Assembly (NCBI GenBank): GCA_015852425.1
Contig: JAAAIG010000017.1
Coordinates: 41,731-105,730, forward strand
DNA from: Gryganskiella cystojenkinii
Taxonomy: Eukaryota > Mortierellomycota > Mortierellomycetes > Mortierellales > Mortierellaceae
Length of the DNA stretch: 64,000 nucleotides
Reading direction: 5' to 3'
Below the pieces are notes generated by a model. The model did not search any database and was not told the origin of the DNA. It was given only the letters and a program-made list of their open reading frames with translations. Positions within the stretch are counted from its first letter, which is position 1. Each line of letters opens with the position of its first letter. Shown piece after piece: positions 59,144 to 64,000 of the stretch. A program made the translations under genes and the position numbers.

Positions 59144-59809
59144 ATGGAACCAGAGCGACAGAACCCTGACGATATCGCCTACATGAACCTCTTGACGCGC
59201 GAGATCCCAGGTGTCGGCGGCAAACCCTTGACTCCAGCACATAGGAATGGCTCTGCTAAGGAAAAGATCAGCACCAAGCTTGCCTCGTCGTCCTCGACCA
59301 TGACCGAGAACCAGCGATCCGCCATCAAGACCCTCGAGACAGCTCTTGAGGATGCTCTCTTTGTCTCGGAAGGAGAAGAGCCCTTCGAGACTGTTCACCT
59401 GATCCCAAAGAAACATAGTTCCGCCGCCACAGCTACCCCCGTCGCCCATACCCCATTGCCAACCGAGAAAGAGTTTCTAACAATGGTCAAGGAGATGCGT
59501 CTGATCACAGATGATTCTGAGGATGAGGCCGACGATACAGAGGACCTGACTTGTGCGAGAACATGCGACTTGAACTCTGTCCTTTCCAGCTCCAACCCAG
59601 GTGCGGACAAAATCGCACGCGCACTTCGAGACATCTTTCACTACCATGCTTCGAAACATACCAGCAAAGACCAGTCAGCAAAGGAGAGCGACAAAGTTTT
59701 GGCGCTTTACAGAGTGTCTGTGGCGTCATCGACCAAGGTCCATATCTGGGTTCTGGGTTGGGTAGACCAGCACCTCATTGGCTTCCACACGATTAGCATC
59801 GAGTCATGA
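59144..59809 (+). CDS. NuiA-like (nuclease A inhibitor family) protein
   Basis: Intronless, 221 residues. The body matches the nuclease A inhibitor fold first known from the cyanobacterial NuiA, which blocks a sugar-nonspecific nuclease. The family entry block reads KTLETALEDALFVSEGEEPFETVHL, seen here in two steps. The close is ALYRVSVASSTKVHIWVLGW followed by FHTISIES; the bacterial protein ends with a similar YRVG...VYIVGKT strand and hairpin. Acidic stretches (DDSEDEADDTED) between the two blocks fit an inhibitor that mimics nucleic acid, which is inference. The N-terminal ~60 residues are extra. No signal peptide is visible, so a nuclear/cytosolic location is likely. AATAAA at 59820 follows the stop. 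The next gene starts 116 bp downstream on the same strand. Confidence 0.7.
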   Translation: MEPERQNPDDIAYMNLLTREIPGVGGKPLTPAHRNGSAKEKISTKLASSSSTMTENQRSAIKTLETALEDALFVSEGEEPFETVHLIPKKHSSAATATPVAHTPLPTEKEFLTMVKEMRLITDDSEDEADDTEDLTCARTCDLNSVLSSSNPGADKIARALRDIFHYHASKHTSKDQSAKESDKVLALYRVSVASSTKVHIWVLGWVDQHLIGFHTISIES

Positions 59810-59925
59810 GTACACATGGAATAAAAGGCTCAAAAAGTCCAATTCCATTCCCTTCCCTGCAAGGTCACGTGTCCTCTTGGTCCACTTTTTTTTCTGTCAT
59901 TCGTTGGGCAAAAAACATGTGAGCA

Positions 59926-61500
59926 ATGCCCATAGTCTCTTTACTCCAACAACGAAAAATGATGCACCTGAACGGAATAGGCACATCCCAGAGCCGAACA
60001 GCGACTGCACAGGAGAACTCGAGGACGCGGGCCAGTGGAGCATCGGAGGCTTCTGCATCAACTCCCTCTTCACCCTTGGCATGCAACTCGTTTGGAGACT
60101 TGGCTCTCCTAATCCGCGAGGAAGCGGAGCGAACACGTACGGAACAACGCGAGTTCCTACGACTGGCTTTTAGTTTGTTCCAAGAACATCAAAGGACAAG
60201 GACCGAGACTCTGCAGCTGGCTCATGACGCCATCACCGAAGTCGCGGGGACTCTTCACAAGGCCATCAAACAATCATCGTGCGAAACTGCCGTGTTCTCG
60301 TCCATGGTGGATGCATTTACTAGCGCATCAGCAACATCATCACCGAATACCGGACCTGGTTTGCAACAACCCACAGAAACAACAACAGTAGAGGCAGCGA
60401 CAACAGCGATAACAACGACAACGGCAACAGCTGGAGCAATAGTAGAAGCAGTATCGGCAGAATCTGCATCGGCCTCGGCGTCAACGTCAGCGACTGCAGC
60501 AAAATTGCAATTTAGATCGAATGATCAAAGTCATCTTGCTTCGATACCACTCCAGCACACACCGGCGCATCACCTCTCAACGACAACAACGACAGACTGG
60601 ACCAAGGCGAGAACCTCAAGCCTGCAATTCGAATCAATAGGAGGTGCTCGGAAACGAGCACGCATCGCAGCGTCGGACACGGTCTCAGCCATCGCCTCAT
60701 CCTCGCCGCGAACGACACATGTGGGGCACAAGAACACTGGGCATCCTCTTCGAACACGACCGAGTTCTTCAACTCCCTCGGTCCTATCCTCGCTCCCTGT
60801 GTCTGAATACCAAACGCCATCCCAGACTGCTTCTAACACGATTACCACCTCGACTGTCGCCTCCCGATTGCGAGAGAATCCAGTCGTCAGGACTGCAACT
60901 GCTCAAGAAACGATCATCCTTGACGAAGAAGAGGATGAAGAAGACGAAGAAGAGTACAAGAACAACAACAATAGTAATAATAATAACGACTACGACAATG
61001 GCGACCATGACAGTCACTACGTCAGCGTCCGCCAACTCCATAAGCAGCAGCAGTCATCGTACGATGAACAACCGCAGCTTCCCTACGAACTGGTTCCGGA
61101 CGAGTATGAACTCAGTCGAAACATCGAGACAGTGAAAGAACTTTGGAGAGAGTGGACAGTGGGATTGTTGCCAACACGTCCATCGGTTCAGCAAATGGAT
61201 CAGAAGTATAACACGAAATGGCGGAGTACAGCGAAGGAGCGCAAATTCTATTCGAATCGCCTGATCGTCATCCGCGAGGTCCAACGGCAGAAAATCGAGA
61301 CGGGTCGGTCTTTGGAGGAAGTCATTGACGCTTTGGATATGGAAGTGAGGTCAACGTCGTGGTCCAAGTTGGTGAGGAGACTTCGAAAGGATCAAGCCGC
61401 TCGGTTAGAGAGTGTGGGTCAAGGTGGTAGTGGCGGTAGTCGACCGCAGAGCGATCTCGATACGGATGCAGTCGAGGACGTTCATCTCTACCATCACTAA
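59926..61500 (+). CDS. GCR1_C-domain transcription regulator
   Basis: Intronless frame of 524 residues. The C-terminal DNA-binding module of the Gcr1 type is at ~385-485: ELSRNIETVKELWREW, PSVQQMDQKYNTKWR, KERKFYSNRLIVIREVQRQ and EEVIDALDMEV. In yeast Gcr1 this module activates glycolytic genes; the same domain is found in many unrelated fungal regulators, so the target set here is unknown. The N-terminal half includes a charged coil (REEAERTRTEQREFLRLAFSLFQEHQ) that may oligomerise. Long Thr/Ala/Ser stretches follow, then an acidic run (DEEEDEEDEEEYKNNNN). The start could be Met 1 (59926) or the MMHLNG pair (59959). An E-box CACGTG lies at 59866-59871, in the 116-bp gap after the NuiA-like gene. 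Confidence 0.83.
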   Translation: MPIVSLLQQRKMMHLNGIGTSQSRTATAQENSRTRASGASEASASTPSSPLACNSFGDLALLIREEAERTRTEQREFLRLAFSLFQEHQRTRTETLQLAHDAITEVAGTLHKAIKQSSCETAVFSSMVDAFTSASATSSPNTGPGLQQPTETTTVEAATTAITTTTATAGAIVEAVSAESASASASTSATAAKLQFRSNDQSHLASIPLQHTPAHHLSTTTTTDWTKARTSSLQFESIGGARKRARIAASDTVSAIASSSPRTTHVGHKNTGHPLRTRPSSSTPSVLSSLPVSEYQTPSQTASNTITTSTVASRLRENPVVRTATAQETIILDEEEDEEDEEEYKNNNNSNNNNDYDNGDHDSHYVSVRQLHKQQQSSYDEQPQLPYELVPDEYELSRNIETVKELWREWTVGLLPTRPSVQQMDQKYNTKWRSTAKERKFYSNRLIVIREVQRQKIETGRSLEEVIDALDMEVRSTSWSKLVRRLRKDQAARLESVGQGGSGGSRPQSDLDTDAVEDVHLYHH

Positions 61501-62018
61501 AGTAGTTCACCTTCGTTGTAACTTTGCGAACAACATTCGTGGAAAAAAAAAATCCCACAGCCGCGCCTGAGTCCAATGTGACGCGACCTCACTTCTCCAG
61601 TCCTTTCCCCTGTCTCAAAATTTGTTGTTGACTGTCGAGTCCTTTCCTTTCTCCTGCTCCGTGTCTCTCTTTCTCTCTTTAAACACTCCATCCTCCTCCT
61701 CCTCTTCCATTAATCTTTTTATCACGACTCTTGACTTCTTCGTTGTCTCTTTGCTTCCCATCGGTGACTGACATTTCAATCGCTGTGTTCTGTTTCTTTT
61801 TTTTTTTTTTTTTTCTTGCATTTTTTTGGCGTTGAAATCGAGACGCAAGCAGTCAAACCACAACAGAAGAGACAAGGTTGAGAAACAGCAACTACCAAAT
61901 CGTTTTCCTCTCTGCTTCTCCTTTCCGTCATCTACAACTACCTTCATCACCCCTCTCGCGTTCGCGGACTTCTCAGTCATTGACACGTATCAGAAACGTA
62001 GAAGAGACATAGAGAGAG
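61501..62018. promoter_or_regulatory. Promoter of GRAM-TBC gene
   Basis: About 520 bp between the GCR1_C gene and the GRAM-TBC start. It is CT-rich on the + strand (61600-61730), with a T run at 61798-61814. No gene is supported inside. Confidence 0.5.
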
Positions 62019-64000
62019 ATGCAGTCTCCAACCTCGTCGCGCCCAATGGCTTACCATCTCAAACCCCCGCAGCATGTCTTCATCCTGCCCACACCTTGCG
62101 ATCAGCACAACCCACTCTTTGACACTGTTCAATCGACCGAGAATTTTGTGCTCCAGCGCACAAAGGCCTCCAAGAGTCAGTTCTTGAACTCGTTCTTGGG
62201 TACCATCCAGAATGTGTAAGTTCTTACCACGCATCCACCACGAAACATCCCCGCCTTCACCACTCTTTATTGGGTTATTTCCCAGCCAGGTCTCCCGTCC
62301 TATTCCCGTCCATCGTGAACCATTACTCCTCCTCCTCCTCCTCCTCCTCCTCCTCCTCCTCCTCCTTTATCCCACCTGCTTTGCCTTTTCCGAACCGGAT
62401 TTCTTTTTCAAGGGCTGTCCTCAATCCTGAAGGAGAAGAAGCGAAATGAAATATCTCACCAGTCAGTCCTCTTCTTCGTCCATTCTTAGATTTGATACGA
62501 AGCAAGCGCCGTTCCGAATTCTGTTCCGTCGTCAGGTCAACGCCCAGGCGTTGATGATTGGCGAGGCAGAGACTCAAAAGAGCATCGATCAAGCATGGAG
62601 TTGGGTCCAAGGTGAGTGCGAAACACTCTATTAATGCTCAATGAGATATTTTCGGCAAACATTCCTTGCCACTGGTCCTTGCAAGTGCACTATAAATGAA
62701 AACGTGGCAATGCTCATTAACGCTCTCTGTCTCTATCTTCTGTCTTTTTCTTTGCCTTCGTTTTAGAGAACTTTGTTATCGGACTTCAAGTACTCGATGA
62801 TCCTCAGGAAAAGGAAGAATGGGTCTTGACAAAGATCCGATCGCTCGTAACACGCGCAGGTAGCATAATCGATCTGCACGCTAGAAATTAATGTACCCTG
62901 TTCAAAGATGGCAAACTTTCTGGAGGCAAAAGTTTAATGCAATCTTGCTCTTGACACCTGTCCTATAGACAAAGGAACGGACGATATCACATCAGATGAA
63001 AAAGTCCGGAGCGCCTCTCGTGCTTTCCGCCAGACCTTCAATGTGCTGCCCTCGGAACGACTTGTTAGTTACTACTCTTGCTCTTATCATGGACGAGTCA
63101 TGAACCAAGGATGGATGTACATTTCGGAAAACTACCTTTGTTTTTACTCGTTCATGCTCGGCATGGAAACCAAGATCTTTTTGGAACTCAAAGATGTTGG
63201 CGATCTTCAAAAGGAAAAGAGTAAACGTGGAGTATTTTCGGACGCTATCCGTGTTGTCATGAAGGATTCTCAGGAGGTAATGAACTACCCCATGTGATGT
63301 GATTTGTACAGTTTTGTGGATCAGAAAACTATATGGGGTTGGAGCTTACTCATCCTCATTTACTCGCATCAATAGTACTTTTTCTCCAATCTCTTTCACC
63401 GAGACGAGACATACGACATGTTGGTTCAACTCACTACGTTGACCATGGAACGTCTGTTGCGCAATACCGCCTTGGAACACGCACCTGGCATGTCGAATGG
63501 TGATGATAGCGAAAGTGTCAAAGACGTGTTCTCCGTCGATGTCGACAGCCTTGATGGAAACGATTCACCACACTCTCCTGCGCCGACAACACGACCTTTG
63601 CGATTAGGTCTTGAAGAGCAAAAGCGAGATAATCAATTCCAGCTGCGTTTCAATCTTCCAACTTCGGAGCATCTCATGGAGGAGTCTAGTGCGACGATGG
63701 TCCAGGGAGAAAAGACAGATATGTACCATGGTCGTCTCTACATGTCCGAGTCGTTCCTGTGCTTTATCTGTGTCGATGCCGATCCCTGCGTGCTCGTGCT
63801 GCCACTCTATACCATTCGTCGCGTGGAGCGGATGAATTCCCGGTCGGCCATGTATGCGCTCAACATCTTGACTTGGCATCAGATGAGGATCGTATTTCGG
63901 CTGAACGGTCCCAGGACCCAGTGCGAGAAGTTCTGTGGGACTTTGAAGACCAATTTGAAGGTCCAGGTTAGGGCGATGCGATCTCTTAAGCCCTTCCTGG
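62019..64000 (+). CDS. GRAM-TBC Rab GTPase-activating protein (TBC1D8/9 type), 5' part
   Basis: The N-terminal part of a Rab-GAP; the TBC catalytic domain would lie past the right edge. Exons: 62019-62215, 62490-62611, 62767-62859, 62969-63276 and 63376 to the window end, all in phase, with no stop. Visible are ~280 residues leading to the first GRAM domain: FNVLPSERLVSYYSCSYHGRVMNQGWMYISENYLCFYSF, read as two segments. A second GRAM domain follows: MEESSATMVQGEKTDMYHGRLYMSESFLCF, again in two parts. The beginning, ENFVLQRTKASKSQFLNSFLGTIQNV, is typical of TBC1D9. GRAM domains bind phosphoinositides or lipids. Intron 1 (62216-62489) holds a (CTC)13 repeat. The gene follows the GCR1_C regulator on the same strand. 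Confidence 0.85.
62326..62366. repeat. (CTC)n microsatellite in intron
   Basis: About thirteen CTC triplets in intron 1 of the GRAM-TBC gene. Seen directly. Likely variable in length among isolates (inference). Confidence 0.9.

Overview
The window is a stretch of nuclear genome from a filamentous fungus. Genes are rich in short introns and include a Zn2Cys6 regulator, a GCR1_C protein, a Rom2-type RhoGEF, a class II DAHP synthase and a Clg1-type cyclin. Intron density, CT-rich leaders, many polyQ/polyS regions and the mix of families suggest an early-diverging lineage, most likely Mucoromycota close to Mortierellaceae. That placement is inference from gene content; no rRNA or marker search was possible.

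Layout, left to right. 1-11.7 kb is gene-dense: the C-terminal part of an acylaminoacyl peptidase (+), an unrecognised four-helix membrane protein (+), mitoribosomal mS23 (-), a 993-residue multi-SANT/Myb protein with a mitochondrial-looking N terminus (-), eIF3j (+) and dynactin p24 (+). 11.7-22.7 kb holds one recognisable gene, a low-complexity protein with a C-terminal HMG/YABBY-like module (+), between two gene-poor stretches of over 4 kb. 22.7-29.4 kb carries SEC20 (-), a GYP1/TBC1D22 Rab-GAP (+) and a polyQ Clg1-like cyclin (-). After a 4.6-kb gene-poor stretch comes a Rap1/Rsr1 GTPase (+) with two long introns, then a repeat-bearing region with a possible gene relic. 38.8-57.9 kb is dense again: a Zn2Cys6 regulator (-), SND1/Tudor-SN (-), class II DAHP synthase (-), ATP synthase delta subunit (+) and a 12-exon Rom2-like RhoGEF (-). 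The right end has a NuiA-like protein (+), a GCR1_C regulator (+) and the start of a GRAM-TBC Rab-GAP (+, cut by the window edge).

The genes do not form one pathway; most are housekeeping or signalling. Loose themes are small-GTPase control (Rsr1, Rom2, two TBC Rab-GAPs), membrane traffic (SEC20, dynactin), mitochondria (mS23, ATP16, perhaps the SANT protein) and transcription (Zn2Cys6, GCR1_C, HMG-like). I found no CRISPR array, tRNA, rRNA or intact transposon. The exon models were built by hand from splice sites, reading phase and known protein families. Most close in phase without leftover bases; doubtful joints are stated. The best second-look items are two GC-AG introns, the SANT protein with an apparent mitochondrial presequence, a frame puzzle in the GYP1 gene, the NuiA-like gene, and the atypical last intron of the Zn2Cys6 gene.
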